Positions 1 through 8,088 of a stretch of 32,232 nucleotides of DNA are shown in pieces. Position 1 is the stretch's first letter. Every line of letters begins with the position of its first letter. This stretch comes from an uncultured Aquabacterium sp. (GTDB lineage Bacteria > Pseudomonadota > Gammaproteobacteria > Burkholderiales > Burkholderiaceae_C): NCBI RefSeq assembly GCF_947366995.1, contig NZ_CANBCC010000044.1, forward strand, positions 1 to 32,232. Direction: 5' to 3'. A program made the position numbers and the translations under genes. The notes under the pieces are model-generated. The model did no database searches. It worked only from the letters and a program-made list of their open reading frames with translations, and was not told where the DNA came from.

Positions 1-405
1 GTCCGCCAGCTGGCGCCGGTCGCGCTTGGTGGGGCGGCCTTGCTCGATGCTCTCTGCCGGTTCGGCCGAGAGGCGGCGGCGCTCCGTGTGCTCGGTGCGG
101 CGCAGCAGGCTTTCTGGTGTCTCTTCGTACAGCATCTGCGCCTGCACGGCGGGCCCCCGCACCGTGCTCACGGCCTTGACCACCACGGTTCGCGTCAGGG
201 CACCTTGTCGGATGTCGACCGTCTCGCCACCGCGCAGTTCGCGCGATGCCTTGGCCACCTGGCCGTTGACCTGGATGCGCCCTTTGTCAATGTCGTCGGC
301 GGCCAAGCCGCGCGTCTTGTAGAAACGCGCAGCCCAGAGCCACTTGTCGAGGCGGAGCCGGTCGGTGATGCCAGGCAGAGGGCGAGCAGAGGTGTCTTGC
401 TTCAT
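1..405 (-). CDS. hslR: S4-domain RNA-binding protein, Hsp15 family (partial at window edge)
   Basis: The reading frame opens at an ATG read leftward from 405 and is still open at base 1, giving 135 residues with the C-terminus outside the window. Residues about 15-75 carry an S4 RNA-binding fold beginning RLDKWLWAARFYKTR, followed by KGRIQVNG and a GGETVDI turn, which is the pattern of Hsp15/HslR. In E. coli, Hsp15 binds 50S subunits that still carry nascent chain-tRNA and helps recycle stalled ribosomes. The tail (RRTEHTERRRL, KRDRRQ) is basic, as expected for an RNA binder. It lies 51 bp downstream of mnmC in the same direction, so cotranscription is likely. No clear Shine-Dalgarno sequence precedes the ATG. 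The family call is good; the exact role is taken from the family. Confidence 0.85.
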   Translation of the reverse strand, partial: MKQDTSARPLPGITDRLRLDKWLWAARFYKTRGLAADDIDKGRIQVNGQVAKASRELRGGETVDIRQGALTRTVVVKAVSTVRGPAVQAQMLYEETPESLLRRTEHTERRRLSAEPAESIEQGRPTKRDRRQLAD

Positions 406-419
406 GGTCGGTGAACGAC

Positions 420-438
420 CGCACTGTAGCGCAGTGCG
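420..438. repeat. 7-bp perfect inverted repeat upstream of hslR
   Basis: CGCACTG at 420-426 and CAGTGCG at 432-438 form a perfect 7-bp stem with a 5-base loop, in the short gap between mnmC and hslR. It is not followed by a T-run on either strand, so it does not look like a simple intrinsic terminator. It could be an RNA structure that protects or separates the two coding regions. Confidence 0.35.
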
Positions 439-456
439 CAGGCGGCCGCCCGCGGG

Positions 457-2523
457 TCAACTGCTGCTGTCAGGGGTTTGCCGCGCAGTGGCGCCCCGTG
501 CAGATCGGGCCACAAAGCGCGCCGGGTCGAGCGCGTCGCGCAAGTCCGCCTCGACCGGGCAGGGCGCGCCGGTCACCCAGTGCGCCAGCAGCCGTCCGGC
601 CAGCACGGACCAGGCGATGCCTCGCGAGCCCAGTCCAGTGATCGCGTAGAGCCCCCCGGTGTCGTCGCGCTGGCGCGGAATCTGGCGAACCTGGTCCGCG
701 CGGAGGTGCGGGACATGGGCCAGTCGAGCGGGCGCCCACGGCAACGCGCCGACCACGGGGAGCCTGTCCGGCGTGACGGCACGCCAGCCGACGCGCCCAT
801 ACAGCCCGTCCACACCGTCTTCCTCGGAAGGCAGGCCCGAGAGGCCCAGTCGCCTGGCCTGCTGCAGATTGTGGTGGTGATCGGCCTCTCGCACGGCGGG
901 GTCGGCATCGTGGTGCTGGCTGGTGGCGCCGCACAGCAAGGTCTGCGTGTCGAGTGCAAGCGCGTAGCCGCTGCCGGCAATGGGCGCCTGAGGCAGGCCC
1001 GCTGGGTGGGGCAGGGCCGTGATCTGCCCTCGCACGGCGCTCAGCGGCGGCACGGCCACGGCCAATTCGTCTCGCAGCGTGCCGAGCAGCGTGGGTGCGC
1101 CCAGCGCGTTGGCGAGGACCAGGGTGGGCGCCTGCGCCAGTGTGGCGCCGGAGGCCGACATCGCCAGCCACTGGCCTGTGTCGTCGTTGCGTTCCAGTGC
1201 GGCGGCTTCGGCGCCGAATTGGACCGTCAGCGCCCCCGGGAAGCACGCGGCAGCCGACGCCAGCATCGCCTCGGCCAGCCCGGCCGGGTGCAGCCAGCCC
1301 GCCTGTGCAAACCACCATCCGCCACAGGGCACGGGCACACCACAGCGCTGCGCCGCTTCATCGGCCGCCAGCCAGGTCACGTGGTCCTTTGGCAGGCCCA
1401 GACGACGCAACGTGGCGCGTGCCGTGGCCTCCTCCGTCTTCGGATCAAGGCGCAGCAGGCCATGGGGCTGGCCGCGCACCCGACCGTTCGAAAGCCAGTT
1501 GCCTGCCTTCTGCCAGAGTGCGAGCACGGCGGCCCGGTGCGCCCGCGCATGCACGCCGTCTTCGCCGTGCACGATGCTGTGAAACAGCCCGCCCGGGTTG
1601 CCGGACGTGGCCCGCGCAGCGCCGCTTTCGCGATCGAGCAGGGTTACGCGCCATCCGGCCTCGCACAGCGCCAGCGCGGCGCTCGCACCCGCCAGCCCCG
1701 CGCCGACGACGACCGCGTGCCGATGCTGCGCGGGCGGCGCGTGCCACAGCCCGCCAGCTGGTGGGGCGGGCACATGGCGTGGCGCATGGCGACCGCACAG
1801 CGCCTCGCCACCCCATCCTGCGCCCGGCGTAATGGCCATCTCGACGCCGGCCGCAGCCAGTGCGCTGCGAATGGCCGGCGTGTGCGTCCAGCAGGCGAGC
1901 GTGGCTTCCGGAGCGGCCAGGCGGTTCAAGCGGGTCAGCAGGTGCTCGTCCCACATGGCCGGATTGCGGTCGGGCGCGAAGCCATCAAGGTAGAACGCGT
2001 CGGCCTGGGCCAGCAGTGTCGGCAGCAGGCGGTTCACGTCGCCCAGCCCGAGCATCAACCGAACATGCGGCCGCCGGCCGCTGCCGCCTGCAGGCAGTGC
2101 GGCCTCATCGAAATCGAGCAGATGCCAGCCGGGCGTCAGCGGGGGCCAGGCGGCTTGCAGGCGGGCGGCCAATTCGGCGGCCGGGCCCGTCTGGCCAGAA
2201 TGGGCTGCAGCCAGGTCGGCCATCTGCAGCGGGTGTTGCTCGACCGAGACGAAGATGAGTTCGTCGCAGCGGGCAGGATCGTTACGCCAGGCCAGCCAGG
2301 TGGCCAGAAAGCTCTGTCCCAGGCCGAAGCCGGCTTCCAGAATCACGAAGCGATCGCGTTGCTGCCATCGGCCCGGCAGGCCGTTGCCGTGCAGGAACAC
2401 ATCCCGGGCGCGGGCCCACGTGTCCCCGGGCTCGCCATAGAAGTCGTCGTAATGCGGCGCGTAAGGCGCACCCGGCGCCCGGCCCCCTGGCGCCTCGCCC
2501 AGGGTTGCAGGTGTCAGGGTCAT
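457..2523 (-). CDS. mnmC: Bifunctional tRNA 5-methylaminomethyl-2-thiouridine biosynthesis protein MnmC
   Basis: This 688-residue protein has the two-domain layout of MnmC (E. coli 668 aa). The N-terminal part (about 1-250) is a SAM-dependent methyltransferase with the ILEAGFGLGQSF motif (61-72) and the FYLDGFAPDRNPAMW motif (178-191) containing Asp180. The C-terminal part (about 268-660) is an FAD-dependent oxidoreductase with a GAGLAG dinucleotide motif at 274-279. The oxidoreductase half removes the carboxymethyl group from cmnm5(s2)U34, and the methyltransferase half then makes mnm5(s2)U34 in the wobble position of several tRNAs. It starts 6 bp after the bdhA stop without an obvious ribosome binding site, so translational coupling to bdhA is likely. 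Both domains look intact. Confidence 0.95.
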   Translation of the reverse strand: MTLTPATLGEAPGGRAPGAPYAPHYDDFYGEPGDTWARARDVFLHGNGLPGRWQQRDRFVILEAGFGLGQSFLATWLAWRNDPARCDELIFVSVEQHPLQMADLAAAHSGQTGPAAELAARLQAAWPPLTPGWHLLDFDEAALPAGGSGRRPHVRLMLGLGDVNRLLPTLLAQADAFYLDGFAPDRNPAMWDEHLLTRLNRLAAPEATLACWTHTPAIRSALAAAGVEMAITPGAGWGGEALCGRHAPRHVPAPPAGGLWHAPPAQHRHAVVVGAGLAGASAALALCEAGWRVTLLDRESGAARATSGNPGGLFHSIVHGEDGVHARAHRAAVLALWQKAGNWLSNGRVRGQPHGLLRLDPKTEEATARATLRRLGLPKDHVTWLAADEAAQRCGVPVPCGGWWFAQAGWLHPAGLAEAMLASAAACFPGALTVQFGAEAAALERNDDTGQWLAMSASGATLAQAPTLVLANALGAPTLLGTLRDELAVAVPPLSAVRGQITALPHPAGLPQAPIAGSGYALALDTQTLLCGATSQHHDADPAVREADHHHNLQQARRLGLSGLPSEEDGVDGLYGRVGWRAVTPDRLPVVGALPWAPARLAHVPHLRADQVRQIPRQRDDTGGLYAITGLGSRGIAWSVLAGRLLAHWVTGAPCPVEADLRDALDPARFVARSARGATARQTPDSSS

Positions 2524-2529
2524 GCCCGA

Positions 2530-3312
2530 TTACTGAGCCGCCCAGCCGCCGTCCATGTTCCAGGCGGCACCGCGGATGTTGTCACCCGCTGACGAGCACA
2601 GGAACACGGCCAAGTCGCCCAGTTGCGCCGGGGTCACGAACTGCAGGGAAGGCTGCTTCTCACCCAGCAGGCCCTTCTGGGCTTCGGCCAGCGAGATGCC
2701 TTCGCGTGCCGCCTTGTCGTCGATCTGCTTCTGCACCAGCGGGGTGAGCACCCAGCCAGGGCAGATGGCGTTGGCTGTGATGCCGGTCGTCGCCGTTTCG
2801 AGCGCCACAACCTTGGTCAGGCCCACGATGCCGTGCTTGGCCGCCACATAGGCCGACTTGCCCGCCGAGCCCACCAACCCGTGCACCGAGGCCAGGTTGA
2901 TCACACGCCCCCAGTTCTTCGCCCGCATGCCGGGGATGGCGAGCCGCGTGGTGTGGAAGGCAGAACTGAGGTTGATCGCGATGACCGCATCCCACTTTTC
3001 GATCGGAAAGTCTTCGACGTTGGACACGTGCTGGATGCCGGCGTTGTTGACGAGGACGTCCACGCCGCCAAAAGCCTGATCGGCATACGCCATCATCTCG
3101 GCAATTTCAGCCGGCTTCGACATGTCGGCGCCATGGAAGCCGACCTTCACGCCATGCGCCTGGCCTGCAGCCGACACGGCGGCCTGTGGCGCGGCCGTGT
3201 CGCCAAACCCGTTCAGAATGACGTTGGCGCCCTGGGCAGCCAGCTTCTCAGCGATCCCCAGGCCAATGCCGCTGGTGGACCCGGTCACGAGGGCAGTTTT
3301 TCCTTTCAACAT
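2530..3312 (-). CDS. bdhA: D-3-hydroxybutyrate dehydrogenase (short-chain dehydrogenase)
   Basis: This is a 260-residue classical short-chain dehydrogenase. The NAD-binding TGSTSGIGLGI motif lies at 10-20, the NNAG motif at 89-92, and the catalytic Ser142, Tyr155 and Lys159 (SAYVAAK) are present. The C-terminal CPGWVLTPLVQKQI segment is characteristic of 3-hydroxybutyrate dehydrogenases, which interconvert (R)-3-hydroxybutyrate and acetoacetate with NAD in PHB breakdown. The start at 3312 is supported by an AGGAGG ribosome binding site five bases upstream. phaR at 6.9 kb indicates that the organism makes PHB, which fits this assignment. It heads the leftward group with mnmC and hslR and diverges from the hydrolase gene at 3387. 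A different SDR substrate is possible but less likely. Confidence 0.9.
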   Translation of the reverse strand: MLKGKTALVTGSTSGIGLGIAEKLAAQGANVILNGFGDTAAPQAAVSAAGQAHGVKVGFHGADMSKPAEIAEMMAYADQAFGGVDVLVNNAGIQHVSNVEDFPIEKWDAVIAINLSSAFHTTRLAIPGMRAKNWGRVINLASVHGLVGSAGKSAYVAAKHGIVGLTKVVALETATTGITANAICPGWVLTPLVQKQIDDKAAREGISLAEAQKGLLGEKQPSLQFVTPAQLGDLAVFLCSSAGDNIRGAAWNMDGGWAAQ

Positions 3313-3345
3313 CTCGGCCTCCTGTCGGCTAGTACAAAGACAATG

Positions 3346-3360
3346 TGGGTGAACAACCCA
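3346..3360. repeat. Small inverted repeat in the bdhA/hydrolase divergent gap
   Basis: TGGGT at 3346-3350 and ACCCA at 3356-3360 flank a 5-base centre within the 74-bp gap between two divergent genes. The position and symmetry would suit an operator, but the arms are short and no known regulator motif is recognised. Confidence 0.25.
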
Positions 3361-3386
3361 TTATCTGACCCGAATCACGCCCAGCC

Positions 3387-4313
3387 ATGAACCACGTGCA
3401 AACAGATCCCACGCTTCAGTACGTTACCTGTCCCGGGGCCAGCCGCACGGACGCTCAGACGCACCGCATGGCCTACTGGCAATGGGGCGACCCGGCCAAT
3501 TCGCGCATCCTGATCTGCGTTCACGGCTTGAGCCGTCAGGGGCGCGATTTCGACGCGCTGGCAGCGGCGCTGAGCGAGAACTACCAGGTGATCTGCCCGG
3601 ATGTGGTCGGGCGCGGGCATTCTGACTGGCTGGCGGAACCTGCCGGGTACCAGGTCTTCGCGTACGCGTCCGACATGGTGGTGTTGCTGCAACACCTGCG
3701 TCAGCAGGTCGGGGCTGCCAGCCCCATGGACATTGACTGGGTCGGCACGTCGATGGGGGGGCTCATCGGTCTGGCGCTGTCCACCGTGCCGACCGAGGTG
3801 ACGGGTGCGCGCTACCGCCGCCTCGTGCTGAACGACGTCGGTCCGCGGCTGCGCCATGAGGCGCTGGTGCGCATCGGTGACTACCTGGGCCAGCCGCTGC
3901 GCTTCGACACCGAGCAGCAAGCGGCCGACTACCTCTGGAGCATCTCGACCGGCTTCGGACCGCACACACCCGCGCAGTGGCTGGCGTTGTCGCGCCCCTT
4001 GTTGCGTCCTGCCCCGGATGGCGCCGGGTTCGTGCTGCACTACGACCCCGCCATTGCAGCCCCGTTCAAGACCATGTCGGCCGACAGCGCGGCCAGCGGG
4101 GAAGCCATGCTGTGGCAGGTGTACGACGCGCTGCGCTGTGAAACCTTGCTGCTGCGCGGTGCAGAGTCTGATCTGCTGGATGCCGAGACGGCGCTCGCCA
4201 TGACCGCCCGTGGCCCGAAGGCCCGCCTGGTGGCGTTCGACGGCGTGGGCCATGCGCCAACGCTCATTGCGCCGGACCAGATTGCCGTGGTGAAGGACTT
4301 TCTGCTGGCATGA
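3387..4313 (+). CDS. Alpha/beta-fold hydrolase
   Basis: This 308-residue protein has all parts of an alpha/beta-hydrolase active site: the oxyanion-hole HG at 46-47 (ICVHGLSRQG), the nucleophile Ser122 in GTSMGG, the acid Asp262 in AESDLL, and His289 in GVGHAP. There is no signal peptide, so it should be cytoplasmic. The substrate cannot be read from sequence; esterase, lactonase or thioesterase activity are all possible. Its TGA stop overlaps the ATG of relA (ATGA at 4310-4313), so the two are probably cotranscribed and translationally coupled. That does not by itself show a role in the stringent response. Confidence 0.85.
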   Translation: MNHVQTDPTLQYVTCPGASRTDAQTHRMAYWQWGDPANSRILICVHGLSRQGRDFDALAAALSENYQVICPDVVGRGHSDWLAEPAGYQVFAYASDMVVLLQHLRQQVGAASPMDIDWVGTSMGGLIGLALSTVPTEVTGARYRRLVLNDVGPRLRHEALVRIGDYLGQPLRFDTEQQAADYLWSISTGFGPHTPAQWLALSRPLLRPAPDGAGFVLHYDPAIAAPFKTMSADSAASGEAMLWQVYDALRCETLLLRGAESDLLDAETALAMTARGPKARLVAFDGVGHAPTLIAPDQIAVVKDFLLA

Positions 4314-6583
4314 GAACCGGTTCGCTTCAGACCGCGCCGCTCGAGCCGGGCGGCGCCATGCAGGCTGCCATTGTCGGGCTGGCCGATGTGGCCGCGGGCG
4401 GCGAACAGGCCGGTGGTGAACACCTGTTGAGCAAGGCGCGCACCTTTGCCGGGCCCCTGCTGGCTGGCCGTCATTTCGACACCGGTGAGGATGCCTTGCG
4501 CCATGCCGACGGTGTGCGCCTCATTCTGCAAGGCATTGGTGCCCCCCCGTCGCTGCAGGCCGCGGCCTACCTGGTCTACGCCAGCGAATACCTGACGGAC
4601 CCCGAAGAGGTGGTGGCGCGCGCGTTCGGTGACGACGCCGTAGGCTTGGTGATGCACACGCGCAAGCTGGTGCAAGTGCAGCGCAACGCCCGCGACGCAC
4701 TGGGCGACGACACGGACGGGCCGCTGCGCGCCGAGCAGGTGGAGCGCATCCGCAAGATGCTGCTCGCGTTTTCGCGAGACCTGCGTGTGGTGCTGCTGCG
4801 TCTGGCATCTCGCCTGCAAACGCTGCGGCATTACGCCGACACCAAGCAGGCATGCCCACGGGCGCTGGCCCGTGAATCGATGCAGGTCTTTGCGCCCCTG
4901 GCCAACCGCCTGGGCATCTGGCAGATCAAATGGGAGCTGGAAGACCTGTCCTTTCGCTTTCTCGAGCCAGATACCTACCGCAGCATCGCCCGCTCCTTGC
5001 TGGAAAAGCGCCTCGAGCGGGAAGCGCACATCGAGCAGTTGCGACAGCAACTCACGCAGGCGCTGGCCGAGGTCGGCCTGGCGGCGCAGGTCCAGGGGCG
5101 GCCCAAGCACCTCTACAGCATCTGGAAGAAGATGCAGGGCAAGCACCTGCCCATTGAGCGCGTGTTCGACCTGCGGGCCTTGCGTGTCATCGTGGCCGAT
5201 GTGCCCGCCTGCTACGCCGCGCTCAGTCGCGTCCACGAACTGTGGCACGCCATCGCCGATGAGTTCTCGGACTACATCGCCCGGCCCAAGCCGAACGGCT
5301 ACCAGTCTTTGCACACAGTGGTGCGCGACGACCAGGGCCGATCCATCGAGATCCAGATTCGCACCCAGGCCATGCACGACCACGCCGAAAGCGGTGTGGC
5401 GGCGCACTGGGCCTACAAGGAGGCGGGTGCCAAGGGCTATGCGGGCGTGCAGGCGGCCGGCGACTTCGAGAGCCGCGTGGCCGAAGCGCGCAAGACCGTG
5501 CTGCGTCAGCTTCTGGCGTGGGAGCGCGATCTGGCCAACGCCGACGAGGCCGAAGGCGGGCAGGCGGGCGCAGGTCTGTTCGACGACCGCATCTATGTGT
5601 TCACGCCGGAAGGCGAGATCATCGACCTGCCCACCGGCGCCACCCCGGTCGACTTTGCCTACACGCTGCACACCAACCTTGGCCACCGTTGTCGCGGAGC
5701 CCGCGTCGACGGCGCCATGGTCACGCTCAACACCGAGCTGCGCAGCGGGCAGACGGTCGAGATCGTGGCGGCGAAGGAGGGCGGTCCCTCGCTGGACTGG
5801 ATCAACCCCGAGCTGGGCTACCTGCGAAGCCAGCGCGCGCGGGCGAAGGTGCGCGCCTGGTTCAATGCCCTGGCGCAGCAGGCGACCATCGCCAAGGGCC
5901 GCGAACTGGTCGAGAAACTGTTGCAGCGCGAGGGCAAGACCGCCATCAAGCTGGATGAACTGGCCGCACGACTTGGCTTTCGCAGTGCCGACGCCCTGTT
6001 CGACGTGGTCGGCAAGGACGAGTACTCGCTGCGCAACATCGAGCAGAGCTTCCGGCCCGCCGAGCCCGAGCCTGATCCAGACCAGCTGATCTCACAGCGT
6101 CTGGCGCGCCAGGAGGCCGTCGGTGCGCCGGGAGGCAAGGGCGTGCTGGTGGTCGGCATGGACTCACTGCTCACCCAACTCGCTCGCTGTTGCAAGCCCG
6201 CGCCACCGGATGTGATCGGTGGCTATGTCACGCGCGGCAAGGGTGTGGCGGTGCACCGCAGCGATTGCAGCAACTTCCGGCAGCTTGCAGGCCGCAGCCC
6301 CGAGCGCATCATCCCGGTGGCCTGGGGCCGCGAGGCCGCGGCAGACAACGCGCACTACGCGGTGGACGTGCTCGTCGAGGGCCACGATCGCAGCGGACTG
6401 TTGCGTGATGTCTGCGATGTGCTGGCCCAGGCGAAGATTCCGGTGCAATCCATCCACAGCGAGGCGGTGAGGGATCGAATCACGGTTACACTCACGCTCC
6501 AGACAGCAGACACCACACGGCTTGCGTCGGTCCTTTCGAAAGTGTTGCAAATCAGCGGCGTGACGAAAGCAAGACGAAAGTAA
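4310..6583 (+). CDS. relA: GTP pyrophosphokinase RelA, apparently synthetase-only
   Basis: This 757-residue long RelA/SpoT homologue has, in order, a hydrolase-like region (about 35-200), a (p)ppGpp synthetase domain (about 235-370; GRPKHLYSIWKKM, PKPNGYQSLHTVV, EIQIRT, GVAAHWAYKE), a TGS domain (about 428-490), a Cys-containing CC region (LARCCKPAPPDVIGGY) and a C-terminal ACT domain (about 680-757). The hydrolase metal motif is missing: where SpoT has MHD and EDT this protein has LVYASEYL, and LADRL is changed to LASRL. The acidic synthetase motif reads EFSD (318-321), closer to the EFDD of monofunctional RelA than to the RxKD of bifunctional enzymes. It should therefore make (p)ppGpp on stalled ribosomes and need a separate SpoT for breakdown. 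The start overlaps the stop of the upstream hydrolase gene. Confidence 0.93.
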   Translation: MRTGSLQTAPLEPGGAMQAAIVGLADVAAGGEQAGGEHLLSKARTFAGPLLAGRHFDTGEDALRHADGVRLILQGIGAPPSLQAAAYLVYASEYLTDPEEVVARAFGDDAVGLVMHTRKLVQVQRNARDALGDDTDGPLRAEQVERIRKMLLAFSRDLRVVLLRLASRLQTLRHYADTKQACPRALARESMQVFAPLANRLGIWQIKWELEDLSFRFLEPDTYRSIARSLLEKRLEREAHIEQLRQQLTQALAEVGLAAQVQGRPKHLYSIWKKMQGKHLPIERVFDLRALRVIVADVPACYAALSRVHELWHAIADEFSDYIARPKPNGYQSLHTVVRDDQGRSIEIQIRTQAMHDHAESGVAAHWAYKEAGAKGYAGVQAAGDFESRVAEARKTVLRQLLAWERDLANADEAEGGQAGAGLFDDRIYVFTPEGEIIDLPTGATPVDFAYTLHTNLGHRCRGARVDGAMVTLNTELRSGQTVEIVAAKEGGPSLDWINPELGYLRSQRARAKVRAWFNALAQQATIAKGRELVEKLLQREGKTAIKLDELAARLGFRSADALFDVVGKDEYSLRNIEQSFRPAEPEPDPDQLISQRLARQEAVGAPGGKGVLVVGMDSLLTQLARCCKPAPPDVIGGYVTRGKGVAVHRSDCSNFRQLAGRSPERIIPVAWGREAAADNAHYAVDVLVEGHDRSGLLRDVCDVLAQAKIPVQSIHSEAVRDRITVTLTLQTADTTRLASVLSKVLQISGVTKARRK

Positions 6584-6594
6584 GAAAAACGTGT

Positions 6595-6600
6595 TATAGT
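6595..6600 (+). promoter_or_regulatory. Possible -10 element for tRNA-Val
   Basis: TATAGT lies 11 bases before the mature tRNA 5' end, directly after the relA stop. No good -35 is visible at the usual distance, so this is a weak call based on one hexamer and its position. Confidence 0.35.
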
Positions 6601-6611
6601 CTAAGTCTTCC

Positions 6612-6688
6612 AGGCGCGTAGCTCAGTTGGTTAGAGCACCACCTTGACATGGTGGGGGTCGTTGGTTCGAATCCAATCGCGCCTACCA
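6612..6688 (+). tRNA. tRNA-Val, anticodon GAC
   Basis: The 77-base sequence folds as a complete cloverleaf. The acceptor AGGCGCG pairs with CGCGCCT, the D stem is GCTC/GAGC, the anticodon stem CCACC/GGTGG encloses TTGACAT with anticodon GAC, and the T stem GTTGG/CCAAT encloses TTCGAAT. The discriminator base is A, and CCA is encoded at 6686-6688. It would read GTC, and GTT by wobble, as valine. It stands alone between relA and phaR and is followed by an intrinsic terminator. Confidence 0.97.
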
Positions 6689-6704
6689 AATTACCTGGAA
6701 TTGA

Positions 6705-6737
6705 GGGCCCGTTCGAAAGAGCGGGCCCTTTTCTTTT
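6705..6737 (+). terminator. Rho-independent terminator after tRNA-Val
   Basis: A 10-bp stem (6705-6714 with 6719-6728, one G-T pair) closed by a GAAA tetraloop is followed by TTTTCTTTT. It lies 16 bases after the encoded CCA, as expected for the end of a tRNA transcript. Confidence 0.9.
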
Positions 6738-6823
6738 GCGTGCCTTTGATGGGCGCATTTGGAAAAGCGCCAAGAGCGGTGCCGAGTTCCGTGCCCCACA
6801 TGCTGGCCGCGGCGATCCCCTCC

Positions 6824-6829
6824 TACAAT
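6824..6829 (+). promoter_or_regulatory. Possible -10 element of phaR
   Basis: TACAAT matches five of six bases of the sigma-70 -10 consensus and sits 25 bases before the phaR start codon. The -35 region is poor. The promoter must lie somewhere here, because the tRNA terminator isolates phaR from upstream transcription. Confidence 0.35.
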
Positions 6830-6854
6830 GGTTTTCAGTTGACAGGAGCCGACC

Positions 6855-7430
6855 ATGAACGCCGCACGCACCCCGCGCCCACAAGACGAAGCCCCGCGGG
6901 ATGACGCCCCTGAGGCAGACCGGCCAGCGCCTGGCTCGGTGCCCCCGGGCCTGCGCACCATCAAGAAATACCCCAATCGCCGTCTGTACGACACGAAGAC
7001 CAGCAGCTACATCACGCTGGCCGAGGTGAAGGACATGGTCATGGGCTGCGAGCACTTCATCGTGGTCGACGCCAAGAGTGGTGAAGACCTGACCCGCAGC
7101 ATCCTGCTGCAGATCATCCTGGAAGAAGAGACCGCTGGTGTGCCCATGTTTTCGACCCAGGCGCTCGCGCAGATCATCCGGTTCTACGGCCACACCATGC
7201 AGGGTCTGATGGGTCACTACCTGGAGAAGAACATCCAGAGCTTCATCGACATGCAGTCGCGCCTCACCGAGAACTCCATGATGAACCTGCAGAACCCGCT
7301 GATGCAGAACTTCATGGGCGGGTACATGGAGCAGTCACGCAGCCTTTTCCTGCAAATGCAGGAGCAGATGAGCAAGCAGGCCGAAACGCTGATCGGCAAC
7401 CTCGGCGCCGGACTGACCCCGAAGAAGTAA
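6855..7430 (+). CDS. phaR: Polyhydroxyalkanoate synthesis repressor PhaR
   Basis: The 191-residue product has the PhaR DNA-binding domain, starting RTIKKYPNRRLYDTKTSSYITL at residue 34, then the PHB accumulation regulatory domain (about 95-140) and a glutamine- and methionine-rich C-terminal region. PhaR binds both DNA and PHB granules. It represses phasin and related genes until polymer forms and titrates it away. The start has an AGGAG site seven bases upstream and adds a 33-residue acidic, proline-rich leader that many PhaR proteins lack. It is convergent with tesA. Together with bdhA it shows that PHB turnover is part of this organism's metabolism. Confidence 0.95.
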   Translation: MNAARTPRPQDEAPRDDAPEADRPAPGSVPPGLRTIKKYPNRRLYDTKTSSYITLAEVKDMVMGCEHFIVVDAKSGEDLTRSILLQIILEEETAGVPMFSTQALAQIIRFYGHTMQGLMGHYLEKNIQSFIDMQSRLTENSMMNLQNPLMQNFMGGYMEQSRSLFLQMQEQMSKQAETLIGNLGAGLTPKK

Positions 7431-7440
7431 GGCTGTCTCG

Positions 7441-8088
7441 TCAGCCGCGCAGCAGCGGCTGCAGCCTCGGCCAGATCACGTCCAGGATCACCGGGTGCGC
7501 CTTGGGCAAGGGGTGCGTGCCGTCGGCCTGGAACCAGTCTCGCGCATCCGGCCTGTCGGCCACGCCCTTGAGCATGAAGGGCACCAGCGGCACCTTGCGC
7601 TCGGTGCTCACACGTTCGAACAGGGCGGCAAAGTCGTCCGCGTAACGCTTGCCGTAGTTCGGCGGCACCATCATCCCCACCAGCAACACCCGGGCGCCGG
7701 CCTTCTGGCTCAGGCCCACCATCTGGCTTAGGTTGTTGCGCGTGCCATCCAGGGGCAGCCCGCGAAGGGCGTCGTTGGCGCCCAGCTCCACCACCACCAC
7801 ATCGGGCTTGTGCTCGGCCAGCAGGGCCGGAAGGCGCGCGAGCCCACCCGACGTCGTCTCGCCGCTGATGCTGGCGTTGACGATGTTCAGTGGCAGATCC
7901 TGCTCTTTCAGGCGCTGCCCCAGTAAGGCCACCCAGCCTGTGCCGCGCGGCAGGCCATATTCGGCTGACAGGCTGTCGCCCACCACCAGCAGCGTGCGCG
8001 GTGGCCTGTTGTTTGCAGCCCGCACCGGGCCCAGCCAAGCACCCAGGGCCCCCAAGGCCAGGGCACGTCGCGTACAGTCGATCGACAT
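7441..8088 (-). CDS. tesA: Periplasmic SGNH/GDSL esterase (TesA-type arylesterase/lysophospholipase)
   Basis: This 215-residue protein has the four SGNH blocks: GDSL with Ser39, SGET with Gly76, GAND with Asn105, and DGTHP with Asp189 and His192. These match TesA, the periplasmic thioesterase I/lysophospholipase L1. The N-terminus has two arginines before a hydrophobic stretch (TRRALALGALGAWLG) and a likely cleavage site after VRA, so export is expected, perhaps by Tat rather than Sec. A GGAAG ribosome binding site lies five bases before the ATG at 8088. The divergent neighbour is the ABC ATPase gene, the same arrangement as tesA-ybbA in E. coli. The two start codons overlap within CATG at 8086-8089. 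Confidence 0.92.
   Translation of the reverse strand: MSIDCTRRALALGALGAWLGPVRAANNRPPRTLLVVGDSLSAEYGLPRGTGWVALLGQRLKEQDLPLNIVNASISGETTSGGLARLPALLAEHKPDVVVVELGANDALRGLPLDGTRNNLSQMVGLSQKAGARVLLVGMMVPPNYGKRYADDFAALFERVSTERKVPLVPFMLKGVADRPDARDWFQADGTHPLPKAHPVILDVIWPRLQPLLRG
7442..7461. repeat. Inverted repeat at the phaR/tesA convergent junction
   Basis: CAGCCGC (7442-7448) and GCGGCTG (7455-7461) form a perfect 7-bp stem that overlaps the last codons of tesA, just beyond the phaR stop. No T-run follows. It may help end transcription from either side, but this is only positional inference. Confidence 0.3.

Noticed and set aside
478..2592. A 704-codon plus-strand frame opposite mnmC
   Set aside because: mnmC is clear on the other strand with both domains intact. 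The frame has no motif and the skewed composition of a GC-rich shadow.
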